Part shown: positions 6,186 to 7,252 of the stretch, piece by piece
How positions within the stretch are numbered: position 1 is the stretch's first letter
How the letters are laid out: every line of letters begins with the position of its first letter
Assembly: GCA_905210525.1 (NCBI GenBank)
Contig: CAJLXE010000076.1
Location: 1 to 7,252 of the forward strand
DNA length: 7,252 nt
Direction of reading: 5' to 3'
Origin: an uncultured Clostridia bacterium
Lineage (GTDB): Bacteria; Bacillota; Clostridia; HGM11327
Made by a program: the position numbers and the translations under genes
The notes under the pieces: model-generated
Databases searched by the model: none
Told to the model about the DNA's origin: nothing
What the model saw: only the letters and a program-made list of their open reading frames with translations

Positions 6186-7252
6186 ATGTACGGACTCATC
6201 GGTAAAAAATTAGGTCACAGCTTTTCACCTCAAATTCATAAACAATTTGCGGATTACGATTACAGACTTTTCGAAATGGATGAAAACGATGTCGGTGATT
6301 TCCTGAAAAAATCGGATTTTGAAGGAATCAACGTCACTATTCCCTATAAAAAGACTGTTATACCGTATTTAGATGAGCTGTCCGACTGCGCGAAAAAAAT
6401 AGGTTCCGTAAATACCGTCAAGAAAAGGGCTGACAACACGCTTTACGGAGATAATACAGATTATTTTGGGTTCAGATATACTCTTGAAAGCAAAAATATA
6501 TCACCTTGCGGGAAAAAATGCATAATATTGGGCAGCGGAGGCGCATCTCTTACAGCAAAGGCCGTTCTGAGCGATATGAATGCAAAGTCAATAACCGTAA
6601 TATCGCGCAGCGGAGAAAATAATTATTCAAACATATCAAAGCATTTTGATGCGGAGATAATAATAAATACCACGCCGGTAGGAATGTATCCCGACTGCGG
6701 TGTTTCCCCCATCAGACTTTCCGAATTCAAGCGCTGTGAATTTGTATTTGATCTCATATACAATCCTTCCAAAACAGCTCTTCTGCTCGAAGCCGAAAAA
6801 TGCGGTATTTCTTATGCAAACGGACTTACAATGCTTGTTGCTCAGGCCAAAAAGGCTTGTGAAATATTTACGGGTAAAAACATCAGCAATAAAAAAATCG
6901 ATTCTGTTGCAAATAATATATCAATGCAGATGCTTAATATCGTTCTTGTAGGTATGCCGGGATGCGGTAAATCGACATTGGGAAAACTGCTTGCCGAAAA
7001 ACTCGGCAGAGCGTTTATTGATTCCGACTGCGAAATTGTAAACCGATGCAAAGAATCAATACCGGATATTTTTTCATCAAAAGGAGAATTATTTTTCCGC
7101 GAAATCGAAAAAAGCGTTATAAATGATTGCGGAAAGCAAAGTTCAGCAGTTATTGCGACCGGCGGCGGCACAGTATTGTGCCAGACAAATATAGATTCAT
7201 TGAGACAAAACGGTATTATATTTTTTATAAACAGAGATATAAACGAGCTGGC
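6186..7252 (+). CDS. aroE/aroK: shikimate dehydrogenase-shikimate kinase fusion, 5' part
   Basis: One uninterrupted frame of 355 codons runs off the window. Residues 1 to about 235 are shikimate dehydrogenase (3-dehydroshikimate to shikimate): GLIGKKLGHSFSP (Ser12, Ser14 at the substrate site), NVTIPYKK (catalytic Lys55), GSVNTV (Asn76), DNTDYFGF (catalytic Asp92), Rossmann loop LGSGGAS (115-121), INTTPVGMYP, DLIYNP and NGLTMLVAQA. It is compact: only about 18 residues separate Arg141 (VISRS) from INTTP. Residues 249 onward are shikimate kinase (shikimate to its 3-phosphate): Walker A GMPGCGKST (256-264), DSD (Asp281), GELFFREIE (Arg305) and GGG (326-328). About 60 kinase residues are missing. 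ATG 6186 is chosen because homology starts at residue 2. Met codons at the junction (6924, 6930) have no ribosome site, which supports a true fusion over two overlapping genes. The cofactor is probably NADP(H) through Arg141. Confidence 0.93.
   Translation, partial: MYGLIGKKLGHSFSPQIHKQFADYDYRLFEMDENDVGDFLKKSDFEGINVTIPYKKTVIPYLDELSDCAKKIGSVNTVKKRADNTLYGDNTDYFGFRYTLESKNISPCGKKCIILGSGGASLTAKAVLSDMNAKSITVISRSGENNYSNISKHFDAEIIINTTPVGMYPDCGVSPIRLSEFKRCEFVFDLIYNPSKTALLLEAEKCGISYANGLTMLVAQAKKACEIFTGKNISNKKIDSVANNISMQMLNIVLVGMPGCGKSTLGKLLAEKLGRAFIDSDCEIVNRCKESIPDIFSSKGELFFREIEKSVINDCGKQSSAVIATGGGTVLCQTNIDSLRQNGIIFFINRDINEL

Noticed and set aside
6700..6951. 83-residue plus-strand frame inside the aroE part
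   Set aside because: It overlaps conserved shikimate dehydrogenase sequence in another frame and has no motif or ribosome site of its own.
6842..7171. 109-residue minus-strand frame opposite the fusion gene, and the other minus-strand frames opposite each aro gene
   Set aside because: All lie opposite well-supported coding sequence, have no ribosome site or recognisable motif, and read as antisense shadows.

Overview
The window is an almost gap-free stretch of a chromosomal aromatic amino acid operon, with every gene on the + strand. It reads: aroF (3' part) - tyrA - aroB - aroA - aroC - pheA - aroE/aroK fusion (5' part). The gene order, the moderate-to-low G+C, frequent ATA and AGA codons, AAAGGAG-type ribosome binding sites and the protein variants all point to a Firmicute of class Clostridia. 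Examples of those variants are the DAHP synthase of the Bacillus/Thermotoga type, the CGESGSTLRF loop in EPSP synthase, and a compact shikimate dehydrogenase. My guess, at lower confidence, is a gut-type Oscillospirales/Ruminococcus-like lineage.

Layout: 1-602 is the C-terminal part of DAHP synthase. 647-1492 is prephenate dehydrogenase. A 90-nt gap follows, holding a 15-bp palindrome and an A/T-rich hairpin. 1583-2644 is 3-dehydroquinate synthase, which overlaps EPSP synthase (2641-3918) by ATGA. EPSP synthase overlaps chorismate synthase (3896-4963) by 23 nt. After 23 nt comes the bifunctional chorismate mutase-prephenate dehydratase (4987-6129). After a further 56-nt structured leader comes shikimate dehydrogenase fused in frame to shikimate kinase (6186 to the window end).

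Together these genes encode every step from phosphoenolpyruvate plus erythrose-4-phosphate to chorismate except 3-dehydroquinate dehydratase, which may lie beyond the right edge. They also encode both branches from chorismate to phenylpyruvate and 4-hydroxyphenylpyruvate. The only chorismate mutase visible is the N-terminal domain of PheA, so its prephenate probably supplies TyrA as well. No tryptophan-branch gene is present.

There is no mobile element, CRISPR array, tRNA, rRNA or obvious new multi-gene system; this is core metabolism. The least ordinary signals are in the leaders. At tyrA and at aroE/K the good Shine-Dalgarno sequence ends exactly 35 nt before the ATG, which is too far to work directly. 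In both cases a perfect or near-perfect hairpin lies in between and would bring it into range, and a competing hairpin could hide it. The AroE-AroK fusion is the other item worth a second look.
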